Notes: generated by a model from the sequence alone, not told the origin. 38,695 bases of DNA from Desulfobacterales bacterium (GCA_016218685.1 JACRDD010000006.1:1-38695), one strand, 5' to 3'; positions 8,746 through 15,532 are shown, counted from the first letter of the stretch. A program made the numbers and translations.

Positions 8746-9073
8746 AGACCGATATGTCTCCGACTATCTCGAAGATATTCGCAATGCCATCGAAGAAGTC
8801 GCAGAATTCATAGAGGGAATGGGCTTCGAAGAATTTCGGTCCGACAGGAAAACCGTCAATGCGGTCATCAGGAGCCTGGAAGTTCTCGGCGAGGCAACCA
8901 AACATATTCCCGACGATTTTCGCAAGCGGCATCCAGACATCCCCTGGAGTAAAATGGCCGGTATGCGGGATGTGCTCATTCACGATTACATGGGGGTAGA
9001 TCTGAAAACAGTTTGGAAGGTTGCCGTCGAAAGATTGCCCGAATTGGCTATTTTAATGAAATCGGTTACCTGA
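8738..9073 (+). CDS. hepT: HEPN-domain (DUF86, HepT-like) RNase toxin
   Basis: A 111-residue helical HEPN protein of the DUF86/HepT family. The catalytic RX4HXY motif is intact as RDVLIHDY, so it should be an active ribonuclease when freed from its antitoxin; the tyrosine is the residue AMPylated by MNT partners in studied systems. The start is ATG 8738, which overlaps the end of the MNT gene, and not the upstream in-frame ATG at 8726. It ends immediately before the decayed synthetase copy, so the module sits between the intact synthetase gene and the remnant of a related one. Confidence 0.91.
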   Translation: MSKDRYVSDYLEDIRNAIEEVAEFIEGMGFEEFRSDRKTVNAVIRSLEVLGEATKHIPDDFRKRHPDIPWSKMAGMRDVLIHDYMGVDLKTVWKVAVERLPELAILMKSVT

Positions 9074-9089
9074 ATCACAACGCAAGCGC

Positions 9090-9329
9090 GTCGCGGCCTG
9101 TGTGGAATGGCAGTATGCCCAGCTGGCCGTACGACCCACCGAGAAGTGCACCAAACCCCTGCATGGCGTCCGCCTGCTCACCGACGAAGACGCCAAGACC
9201 CTCTACCGGGTGGAGGGCTGCCAGTACAAGGGCGTCTTCTTCCCCTCCCCCGAAAGGGCCGTGAAAGCCCTGGCGGGCATGTGCCGTTACCGGCAGTGGG
9301 TGGCGGCGCATAAGGAGCGGCACTTATAG
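9090..9329 (+). pseudogene. Decayed 3' end of a second acyl-CoA synthetase gene
   Basis: The frame ending at the TAG at 9327-9329 translates to a close copy of the last 70 or so residues of the intact synthetase. Shared stretches include TLYRVEGC, YKGVFFPSPERAVKAL and MCRYRQWVAAH. The two DNA copies differ at many third-codon positions, so this is an old paralogue and not a fresh duplication. Similarity fades upstream of about 9102 and runs into the HEPN gene, which suggests that a full-length paralogue lost its 5' part when the toxin-antitoxin module came in or through a later deletion. No start codon with a ribosome binding site is present, so expression as a protein is unlikely. Confidence 0.85.
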
Positions 9330-9497
9330 GCCGAAGAGGGCGGGCTTTACCAATGCTGAGTTCAACACGGTAGCAGGTTGATGATGGGCTCTGCGTTTAT
9401 GCTTTATTGCCAGGAAAAACGTTTTGAGCCGCTGGCTCTCATCGATCACCACCGGCTTGTTGTAAAAATGACAACCGCTTGATGGCCATTTATGCCT
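9324..9497 (-). pseudogene. Possible fragment of an AAA (DUF4143-type) ATPase
   Basis: On the minus strand a short open stretch reads NKPVVIDESQRL near its middle, followed four residues later by LAIK. This resembles the Walker B region of DUF4143/AAA_14 ATPases, in which a hydrophobic-VIDE-x-Q-R-x pattern is followed by an LAIK-like helix. Upstream it is interrupted by a stop (9498-9500), downstream the resemblance ends, and there is no P-loop. If real, it is debris of an accessory gene. It could also be chance, since the matching stretch is short. Confidence 0.3.
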
Positions 9498-9660
9498 TCA
9501 GATCCCTGGCGGAATTGTTTCATCGGTGGTAACGGACGGCAAACTTTCTATTGATATAGTAACAAAGATGATGTTTATACCCGCATCTGATCTATATCCC
9601 ATTTATTAAAATATTGCTTGTGGCCAGCTGCGTGCGGCCACTTATAATGCTGAAGGGTTT
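9330..9660. other. 331-base stretch without an intact gene
   Basis: Base composition is clearly more AT-rich than the flanking metabolic genes. Its first part overlaps the possible ATPase fragment. It holds a promoter-like pair (9551-9579) and a hairpin GTGGCC-N10-GGCCAC at 9620-9641 immediately before a perfect TATAAT (9643-9648). That TATAAT is only 12 bases before the lipoprotein ATG and has no -35 match, so I do not call it a promoter. No tRNA, attachment site or transposase fragment was recognised. Confidence 0.5.
9551..9579 (+). promoter_or_regulatory. Candidate promoter of the lipoprotein gene
   Basis: TTGATA (9551-9556) is separated by 17 bases from TTTATA (9574-9579), with a better but wider-spaced TATACC starting at 9576. 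It would give a leader of about 75 bases before the ATG at 9661, containing the GTGGCC/GGCCAC hairpin. Supported only by consensus match and position. Confidence 0.35.
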
Positions 9661-10674
9661 ATGTATATGGTGCCAAAGATTTGCATCGATAGATTCGATC
9701 GATCATTCATAGTATTTTTTTCGTTCCTGCTTCTTGGCTGTGGCGGTGGTGATTCCTCTTCTCAGACAAGCACATATGAAGCCTGGGACTTGGGTGAAAC
9801 TACTATTGTCCAGCAAGGTTTGCCAGGAAATGATGTCACTTCTATGGCCTGCGATTCCACTAATCTTTTTTTCAGCATTGATGGCGGGGCCCTTATGCAA
9901 GTTGCCCATACCGATACCATAGTGGGTGAGGCTCTGCCACAAGAACCTTACATGAGAAACCGATATGAGATGAAGCTGGACGACCAAAGAGCAATCTACT
10001 GGAGTAACGGACTCTCAGGGGCTGGAAACCCCGGGGAGATCATAAAGACCGCGCTCGACACCCAACAGCAACTATGGTCGATTGGAGATTTGAACGGCCC
10101 CGAGCGATTGCAAATGGTTAACGGGCAGATCTACTTTATTGATGATTTACAAGAGGTAATGCGAATATCACTTTCTGGATTAGACAGAGAGACGATTTAT
10201 TCATCGGAAAGTAGAAATTTGTGCGCTTTAGCAGTCTCACCTGAAGGCGACCTATTTCTGGGTAGCTATTCGAATGAAAACGATACACCTCAATCCGTTA
10301 TATCCAGGATACCAGTGGGTGGCGGCCCGCCCATTGAAATTTCCCGGCCCAACAGTCACAGAATTGTTCAAATCCTGATTCAAGGAAATTTTTTATTCGT
10401 GGTGGATACTCACCTCATTTATTCACTGGATACGCTGGATGGTACTATTGTGGAGCTTGTGAATGGCGACCCTTTGGATCCTTATGCTCCTTTTTTTGTA
10501 GATGAAGATGGTATCTACTGGGTTGGAAGCGATAACCAAACATACGCTGCCTATCTTGATGGGAGTAATTTGATTACCGTTGGCGAAGGCACCTTTTTCT
10601 GCAAATGCGGCTCTTTGATGTACTGGTACAACAGAGCCGGAGTTTTAATGCGCAGAACATTAGCACATCATTAA
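9661..10674 (+). CDS. Putative lipoprotein, beta-propeller-like, function unknown
   Basis: A 337-residue secreted protein. Residues 15-27 form a short hydrophobic signal ending in the lipobox LLGC, with C27 the expected lipidated cysteine, followed by a GGGDSSSQ linker. The rest shows repeated segments in which a short hydrophobic strand is followed by an aromatic motif such as LFFSIDGGALMQV, AIYWSNG, IYFIDD, LFVVDT and GIYWVGSD. This spacing of strands is typical of YWTD/NHL-like beta-propellers, so a surface-exposed propeller is a reasonable inference, but no family can be named. Codon use and base composition are more AT-rich than the surrounding genes, suggesting transfer. The second in-frame ATG (9667) could be the true start. 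No operon partner. Confidence 0.75.
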   Translation: MYMVPKICIDRFDRSFIVFFSFLLLGCGGGDSSSQTSTYEAWDLGETTIVQQGLPGNDVTSMACDSTNLFFSIDGGALMQVAHTDTIVGEALPQEPYMRNRYEMKLDDQRAIYWSNGLSGAGNPGEIIKTALDTQQQLWSIGDLNGPERLQMVNGQIYFIDDLQEVMRISLSGLDRETIYSSESRNLCALAVSPEGDLFLGSYSNENDTPQSVISRIPVGGGPPIEISRPNSHRIVQILIQGNFLFVVDTHLIYSLDTLDGTIVELVNGDPLDPYAPFFVDEDGIYWVGSDNQTYAAYLDGSNLITVGEGTFFCKCGSLMYWYNRAGVLMRRTLAHH

Positions 10675-10727
10675 AGCAATTCATCCCTCAGGCCAAAAAC
10701 CGCCACAATTCCGATTATCCCTTTGTG

Positions 10728-11516
10728 CTATCTGCCGCTCTTTTTATTCTGCAATTCATTACTGATGCGCAGCACGGCGTCGTAGTGCTCCTGGGTCTGG
10801 GTGGCGCTCTGGAAGACCAGGGCTTCGTATTCGAGCACCTGCTCGATGGTGGAGTGGCCGCCGTGGCGCATCAGCTTTTTGGCTTCGCGGATGGCTGCGC
10901 TGGGCATCTTCGCGATCTGGGCGGCCATGGCCTCGGCCTCGGCCAGCAGGGCTTCGGGGGCCACCACCTTGTTGACCAATCCCATCTCCAGGGCCTCCTG
11001 GGCGTCGATCATTTTGGCGGTGAAGACCAGTTCGGCGGCCTTGCCGTAGCCGACCAGGCGCGGCAGGAAGTATGAGCTGCCGAATTCGGGGGTGACACCC
11101 ACCCGGGCGAAGGCGAAGCTGATCTTGGCTTGGCTGGAGGCCAGGCGGATGTCGCAGTTCAACGGCACGGTGGCGCCGAAGCCCACGGCCGGGCCGTTGA
11201 TGGCCGCGATGATCGGCTTGGGGAATCCGATAAAGGCCCGGGGCAGCTCCACCCGGGCCGCATTCGCGCTTTGGCCGGTTTCGCGGTAGGCTTGGTAACG
11301 GCTCTTGAACATATTCAAATCGGCGCCGGCGCTGAAGGCCCGGCCTTTGCCGCTGAGGATCAGCACGCGCAGATCGTCATCGGCGGCGGCTGCGGCCAGA
11401 TAGTGCAGCAGCTCCTGGCTCATCTCTTCGCACAAGGCGTTGAGCACTTGGGGACGGTTCAAGAAGAGCAGGCCGATGTGATTGCGTTTTTCCACGGCGA
11501 TGGTGCTGTAGGTCAT
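10728..11516 (-). CDS. Enoyl-CoA hydratase/isomerase (crotonase) family protein
   Basis: A 262-residue crotonase-fold enzyme. The oxyanion-hole segments AFSAGADL (residues 60-67) and NGPAVGFGA (107-115) are intact, so it should bind an acyl-CoA. The two glutamates used by true enoyl-CoA hydratases are not at their expected places (threonine 116 and a phenylalanine). Instead E144 lies in GVTPEFGSSYFLPRLVG, the position used by delta3,delta2-enoyl-CoA isomerases and PaaG-like enzymes. An isomerase is therefore more likely than a hydratase. It is divergent from the 4-hydroxybutyryl-CoA dehydratase gene across a 196-base control region, which fits handling of unsaturated C4 acyl-CoA compounds. 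The ATG has a GAAAGGAAG ribosome binding site. Confidence 0.9.
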   Translation of the reverse strand: MTYSTIAVEKRNHIGLLFLNRPQVLNALCEEMSQELLHYLAAAAADDDLRVLILSGKGRAFSAGADLNMFKSRYQAYRETGQSANAARVELPRAFIGFPKPIIAAINGPAVGFGATVPLNCDIRLASSQAKISFAFARVGVTPEFGSSYFLPRLVGYGKAAELVFTAKMIDAQEALEMGLVNKVVAPEALLAEAEAMAAQIAKMPSAAIREAKKLMRHGGHSTIEQVLEYEALVFQSATQTQEHYDAVLRISNELQNKKSGR

Positions 11517-11590
11517 GATGCTTCCTTTCGTTTGATCCGCTGGTTTTCGTGCATGCTACCAAATCATACGGGGTGATGCCAGGGGCTCAT

Positions 11591-11648
11591 GGCCTGTCGC
11601 GCATTTGGCGCGCCCGGCTTGACAGGCCGCTTCGTTTCCCCCTATAGT
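11591..11648 (+). promoter_or_regulatory. Promoter of the dehydratase operon with a long inverted repeat
   Basis: TTGACA (11619-11624) and TATAGT (11643-11648) with an 18-base spacer make a strong sigma-70 promoter, 65 bases before the dehydratase ATG. GGCCTGTC at 11591-11598 is repeated inverted as GACAGGCC at 11621-11628, overlapping the -35 box. The arms are 30 bases apart centre to centre, about three helical turns, as expected for a dimeric or looping regulator that could also serve the divergent crotonase gene. Which protein binds is unknown. Confidence 0.6.
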
Positions 11649-11712
11649 GAGACCCTGACTCCGTCACCTGCGATAACTCATCGAATTCCATATAGAAAGG
11701 TACTTTTGAGCC

Positions 11713-13155
11713 ATGATGACGCCCCAGCAATACGAAGAGAGCCTGCGCAAGTTGAAGCTTGAAGTCTACATGTTCGGCAAACGCGTGGAAAACGTGGTGG
11801 ACGATCCCATCATCCGACCGTCCATGAATGCCGTGGCCAAGACCTACGAAATGGCCCAGCGCCCCGAGTACGAAGACATCATGACCGTCAAGTCCCACAT
11901 CACCGGCAAGCGCATCAACCGCTTCACCCACATCCATCAGAACGTGGACGACCTGGTCAAGAAGAGCAAGATGGGCCGCCTCATGGGCCGCGCCACGGGC
12001 TGCTGCTTCCAGCGCTGCGTGGGCATGGATGCACTCAATGCCCTGTCCATCGTGACCTACGACATCGACAAGGCCAAGGGCACCGAATACAACCAACGCT
12101 TCCTTAAATATTTGGCCTTCGTGCAAGAGCACGATCTGGTGTGCGACGGCGCCATGACCGATCCCAAAGGCAACCGTGCGCTGGCGCCCCACCAGCAGGC
12201 CGACCCCGATCTCTTCCTGCATGTGGTCGAAGAGCGCAAGGAGGGCATCGTGGTAAGAGGCGCCAAGGCCCACCAGACCGGCGCGGTCAACTCTCACGAG
12301 ATCATCGTCATGCCCACCATCGCCATGCGCGCCGAAGATAAAGATTACGCCGTGAGCTTCGCCCTGCCCAGCGAAGCCAAGGGCATCGTCTACATCATGG
12401 GCCGCCAGTCGTGCGATACGCGCAAGCTGGAGGCCGGGCAGTTGGACCGCGGCAACCCCTTCTTCGGCGGTCACGAGGCCCTGGTGGTCTTCGAGAATGT
12501 CTTCGTGCCCTGGGAGCGGGTTTTTATGTACAAGGAGTACGAGTTCGCCGGCAGCCTGGTGGAGAACTTCGCCTCCTACCACCGCCAGAGCTATGCCTGC
12601 AAGGTGGGCGTGGGCGACGTGCTCATCGGCGCCTCCCAGACCGCCGCCGAATACAACGGCGCCGAACGGGCCTCGCACGTCAAGGACAAGATCATCGAGA
12701 TGAACCATCTCAACGAGACCCTTTACTGCGGCTGTATCTCCTGCGCCAGCGAGGGCCACAAGGAGCCCAGCGGCACCTACGTGGTGGACAAGCTGCTGGC
12801 CAACGTGCACAAGCAGAACGTGACGCGCTTCCCCTACGAAATCGCGCGCCTGGCCCAGGATATCGCCGGCGGCCTGATGGTGACCATGCCGGCTGAAGAG
12901 GATTTCAAGTCGCCCACCACCGGCAAGTGGCTGGACAAATACTACGCCGGCAACTGCGACGTGCCCACCCTGAACCGCATGCGCATCCTGCGGCTCATCG
13001 AGAACCTTACTTTGGGCACGGCCGCCGTGGGCTACCTGACCGAATCCATGCACGGGGCCGGCTCGCCCCAGGCCCAGCGCATCATGATCTCCCGGCTGGC
13101 CAACATGGCCGAAAAGAAGAAGGCCGCCAAAAAGCTTTCGGGCATCGATGAGTAA
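11713..13155 (+). CDS. abfD: 4-hydroxybutyryl-CoA dehydratase / vinylacetyl-CoA delta-isomerase family protein
   Basis: A 480-residue flavoprotein of the 4-hydroxyphenylacetate 3-hydroxylase (HpaB) fold, on the oxygen-sensitive dehydratase branch. The branch is marked by [4Fe-4S] ligands: here C98 and C102 (CFQRC) match C99 and C103 of the Clostridium aminobutyricum enzyme, and H290 with C296 in the HRQSYAC segment match its H292 and C299. The spacing between the last pair is six residues instead of seven. The reaction would be dehydration of 4-hydroxybutyryl-CoA to crotonyl-CoA through a radical mechanism, plus isomerisation of vinylacetyl-CoA. A second ATG at 11716 is an alternative start. 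It is first in an operon and its end overlaps the next gene by eight bases. The exact substrate is inferred from the family. Confidence 0.85.
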   Translation: MMTPQQYEESLRKLKLEVYMFGKRVENVVDDPIIRPSMNAVAKTYEMAQRPEYEDIMTVKSHITGKRINRFTHIHQNVDDLVKKSKMGRLMGRATGCCFQRCVGMDALNALSIVTYDIDKAKGTEYNQRFLKYLAFVQEHDLVCDGAMTDPKGNRALAPHQQADPDLFLHVVEERKEGIVVRGAKAHQTGAVNSHEIIVMPTIAMRAEDKDYAVSFALPSEAKGIVYIMGRQSCDTRKLEAGQLDRGNPFFGGHEALVVFENVFVPWERVFMYKEYEFAGSLVENFASYHRQSYACKVGVGDVLIGASQTAAEYNGAERASHVKDKIIEMNHLNETLYCGCISCASEGHKEPSGTYVVDKLLANVHKQNVTRFPYEIARLAQDIAGGLMVTMPAEEDFKSPTTGKWLDKYYAGNCDVPTLNRMRILRLIENLTLGTAAVGYLTESMHGAGSPQAQRIMISRLANMAEKKKAAKKLSGIDE

Positions 13156-13432
13156 TACGCCCGTTGCGGTGATCGTCGGGCTGAAGTACTGCGGCGGGTG
13201 CAAACCCGATTACGACCGGGTGGCGCTGGTGGAAGAGATTCGGCGCCGCCTGGGCGACGAGGCGATCTGGGTGCGGGCCGACGATCCAACGGCCGAGCTG
13301 ATCCTGGCGGTGCACGGTTGCCTGACCGCCTGCGCCGATCTGGAATCCTGTCAGGCCAAGCCGATCGTCGCGGTCACCGGACCGGAGGCGGCCGAAGCTT
13401 TCGTGTGTCACGTCCAAACCCTGAAACGGTAG
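13148..13432 (+). CDS. Small CGGC-motif protein, function unknown
   Basis: A 94-residue protein with an N-terminal hydrophobic strand followed by KYCGGCKPDYDRVALVEEI, then HGCLTACADLESC in its second half. Five cysteines in CxxC- and Cx3C-like settings suggest metal or Fe-S binding or a redox role. Small proteins with a CGGC-N-P-x-Y-D-R-V pattern are, as I recall, common in anaerobic Firmicutes and Desulfobacterota and have no assigned function. The ATG overlaps the dehydratase gene by eight bases, so translational coupling is likely and a role in cofactor supply or protection of the oxygen-sensitive dehydratase is possible (inference only). Confidence 0.8.
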   Translation: MSNTPVAVIVGLKYCGGCKPDYDRVALVEEIRRRLGDEAIWVRADDPTAELILAVHGCLTACADLESCQAKPIVAVTGPEAAEAFVCHVQTLKR

Positions 13433-13445
13433 AAGGAGAAAGAAC

Positions 13446-13859
13446 ATGAAGCTTTCCAGAGCAGAGATCTTGAGGGCTTTGAAGGATTGGAACCAGGCCT
13501 GGGCGCGCCACGACCTGGAGGGCGTTTTGGCTCTGATGCATGCCGACGTGCTTTTCGAAAACTGGACCGGCGGCAAAGCGGTGGGCCTGGAGGCCTTGCG
13601 CAAGGCTTGGCAACCCTGGTTCGCCCAAGGCGATTTCCGTTTCATCGAGGAAGAGATGTTCGTCGACGAAGTGGATCAGAAGGTGCTCTTCCGCTGGCAC
13701 ATGGAGTGGCCTTGCCCCGAAAAGGCATTCGCGGGCAAGTTGGAAAGGCGGCACGGGGTGGATGTGATCCATTTCAAGGACGGGAAGATCATCAACAAGC
13801 TGACTTTCAGCAAAACTACCGTGGAGATCGACGGTAAGCGTTGCGCCCTGCATTATTGA
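13446..13859 (+). CDS. SnoaL-like / NTF2-fold protein
   Basis: A 137-residue protein with the layout of SnoaL-like (nuclear transport factor 2 fold) proteins. An N-terminal helix ends in WNQAWARHDLEGVLALMHADVLFENW, the usual helix-strand signature, and later strands include VLFRWHMEWP and GVDVIHFKDGKIINKLTFS. Family members are small-molecule isomerases, cyclases or binding proteins with a hydrophobic cone-shaped pocket. The start has an AGGAGAAAG ribosome binding site, 13 bases after the CGGC gene. Its place in the dehydratase operon suggests a ligand derived from the same pathway, but nothing in the sequence fixes the activity. Confidence 0.85.
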   Translation: MKLSRAEILRALKDWNQAWARHDLEGVLALMHADVLFENWTGGKAVGLEALRKAWQPWFAQGDFRFIEEEMFVDEVDQKVLFRWHMEWPCPEKAFAGKLERRHGVDVIHFKDGKIINKLTFSKTTVEIDGKRCALHY

Positions 13860-13906
13860 TGGGTGCCGCGGCCCTCGGAACCACCCAGAGAGAGATTAAT
13901 CAATCT

Positions 13907-14350
13907 ATGGAAGCTATAGTAAAGCGAAGCGGAGAGCTGTTCGACTCCGGCTTGCGTTGAGCGGAGAGCGTTCTGCTTTCCGTGGCTGAGAGCAAAGGTA
14001 TTCAGTCGGATCTGATTCCGCGCATCGCCACCGGTTTTTGCGGCGGCATGGCCCGCACTAGCAACATCTGCGGCGCGGTGAGCGGGGCGGTAATGGCCAT
14101 CAATATCTGTTATGGCCGCTCGGACGCGGGAGGTTCCATGGAGAAAAACTACGCCAAGGTCCGGGAGATGATCGGCCGGTTCGAGGAGATGTTCGGCACA
14201 GTCAATTGTCGCGAGCTCATCGGCTGTGATCTGGCGACCCCCGAAGGGCAACAGTTTTTCAAGGCCAACAACACCATCGCGCGTTGCAAGCACTTCAGCC
14301 AGGAGGCGACGCGCATGGCGATGCGGATTATTACGGAGAGTGAAGGATGA
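13907..14350 (+). CDS. C_GCAxxG_C_C family selenoprotein (in-frame TGA = Sec18)
   Basis: The reading frame starts at ATG 13907 and runs through an in-frame TGA at 13958-13960 to the stop at 14348-14350, giving 147 residues. Before the TGA it encodes [17 protein letters not shown] and after it [11 protein letters not shown], so the TGA stands exactly where this family has its first conserved cysteine (the FxxGxxCAxSVL pattern). Downstream the hallmarks follow: [18 protein letters not shown], then [10 protein letters not shown] and a late ARCKHF cysteine. Homologues with selenocysteine at this site are known in the family. A SECIS-like hairpin follows the TGA. A caller that treats TGA as stop would start at GTG 13982 and lose 25 residues. 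It is probably a redox or metal-binding protein; its reaction is unknown. The end overlaps aroH by ATGA. Confidence 0.87.
13962..13994 (+). promoter_or_regulatory. Candidate bacterial SECIS element
   Basis: Just downstream of the TGA two alternative hairpins can form. One pairs 13974-13980 (TGCTTTC) with 13988-13994 (GAGAGCA), 7 base pairs with one G-T, around the loop CGTGGCT, which starts 20 bases after the TGA and contains the GU dinucleotide expected in bacterial SECIS loops. The other pairs 13962-13969 with 13975-13982, 8 base pairs with a GTTCT loop, but that loop is only 9 bases from the TGA. The first fits the known bacterial spacing better. Confidence 0.6.
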
Positions 14351-14856
14351 AACAGGGCCTCCCGCCTGAAACCGATCGATCGGCGCCGGTGCGCTGCCGG
14401 GGCGTGCGCGGTGCCACCACAGCCATGGAGAACAGCCGTGAAGCCATTTTGGAGGCCACGCGCGAGCTGTTGTTCGTCATCATGCGGGCCAACGGGATGG
14501 CCGCCGAGGATGTGGCCAGCGTCTTTTTCACCACCACCGTGGATCTGAACGCCACCTATCCGGCCCTGGCGGCCCGGCAGTTGGGTTGGTACGATGCGGC
14601 CCTGATGTGCGGGCATGAAATGCAGGTGCCGGACAGCCTGGGGCGTTGTATCCGAGTTCTGGTCCATTGGAATACCACGCGCAGCATGAAAGAAATCGTG
14701 CATGTCTACCTGCGCGAGGCCAAAAGCCTGCGGCCCGATCGCAAGACCCTGCCCGAGATCCCGCTGGAGGAGATCGAGGCGGCGGCCAGGAACATCGATT
14801 TCAATGCTCTGGCGTTCGATCCCAACGGGGATATCGGAGATGAAGGCCAAAAATGA
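14347..14856 (+). CDS. aroH: Monofunctional chorismate mutase, AroH class
   Basis: A 169-residue protein of the AroH-type (trimeric, pseudo-alpha/beta barrel) chorismate mutase family, converting chorismate to prephenate. Catalytic residues known from the Bacillus subtilis enzyme are all present: R21 in RGVRGATT, C88 and E91 in CGHEMQV, R103 in CIRVL, Y121 in HVYL and R129 in LRPD. An N-terminal extension of about 14 residues ([14 protein letters not shown]) precedes the conserved start, so a later start cannot be excluded, but the ATG overlaps the selenoprotein stop by ATGA, favouring this one. It is odd that this aromatic-amino-acid enzyme sits in a C4-CoA operon with no other shikimate gene nearby. 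Confidence 0.93.
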   Translation: MKQGLPPETDRSAPVRCRGVRGATTAMENSREAILEATRELLFVIMRANGMAAEDVASVFFTTTVDLNATYPALAARQLGWYDAALMCGHEMQVPDSLGRCIRVLVHWNTTRSMKEIVHVYLREAKSLRPDRKTLPEIPLEEIEAAARNIDFNALAFDPNGDIGDEGQK

Positions 14857-14922
14857 AAGTCAGGTCATTCCGTCTTTCTTGGATATGCCGGCTATCTCAA
14901 CCCTTAAAAGAAGGAGCGTGGA

Positions 14923-15462
14923 ATGGATAAGAAAGCCAAGAACGAGAAACGCGGTAAAGTGATCGAGGTCCTGAACCAGGCCCGCGGGATGGAGCTGCAA
15001 GCCATCAGCCAGTACATGAACCAGCACTACAACCTGGATGACATGGATTACGGCGAGTTGGCGGCCAAGGTCAAGCTGATCGCCATCGACGAAATGCGCC
15101 ATGCCGAGGCCTTCGCCGAGCGCATCAAGGAACTGGGCGGCGAGCCGACCAGCGAGCCGGCGGCCAAGACCAAGAAAGGCCAGAAGGTGGAGGTTATCTT
15201 CCCCTTCGATGCCGACCTGGAAGACCACACCATGGAAGTCTACAACGAATTTTTGCTGGTGTGCCGGGAAAGCGGCGACAGCACCAGCATGAAGCTTTTC
15301 GAAACCATCATCGACGAAGAGCAGATCCATTTCAACTACTTCGACAATATCGGCGGCCACATCAAGGATCTGGGCGCCGTCTACCTGGCCCAGATCGCCG
15401 GCACCCCCGCCTCCACCGGGCCGGCCTCCAAGGGCTTCGTCTCCGGCCCGGCCGCCGCATAG
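14923..15462 (+). CDS. bfr: Bacterioferritin
   Basis: A 179-residue four-helix ferritin-like protein. Counting against Escherichia coli bacterioferritin, all diiron ligands fall in exact register with an offset of six: E24, E57, H60, E100, E133 and H136, and M58 matches the haem-ligating M52. It should oxidise and store iron in a 24-mer cage with haem between subunits. The C-terminal tail after about residue 155 is longer and rich in Ala, Gly, Pro and Ser. The gene has an AAGAAGGAG ribosome binding site and lies 66 bases after aroH, so it probably belongs to the same operon. In an anaerobe with oxygen-sensitive Fe-S enzymes, protection from iron-driven oxidative damage is a plausible role. 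Confidence 0.92.
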   Translation: MDKKAKNEKRGKVIEVLNQARGMELQAISQYMNQHYNLDDMDYGELAAKVKLIAIDEMRHAEAFAERIKELGGEPTSEPAAKTKKGQKVEVIFPFDADLEDHTMEVYNEFLLVCRESGDSTSMKLFETIIDEEQIHFNYFDNIGGHIKDLGAVYLAQIAGTPASTGPASKGFVSGPAAA

Positions 15463-15532
15463 CGGCGATAAGCTCAACTGCAATCCCCCCGGGGCGCTTC
15501 CGTTGAGGCGGCGCCCAACCCAATTCCCTTCC

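Noticed and set aside
9102..9329. The synthetase-like fragment as a functional 75-residue protein
   Set aside because: Only the C-terminal end of a much larger enzyme is present, without a ribosome binding site or any complete domain.
9620..9648. Hairpin plus perfect TATAAT just before the lipoprotein gene as its main promoter
   Set aside because: No -35 match at proper spacing (the hairpin occupies it), and the start would leave almost no leader before the ATG.
11587..13203. 538-codon minus-strand frame opposite the dehydratase
   Set aside because: Same antisense shadow effect; no motif and low-complexity composition.
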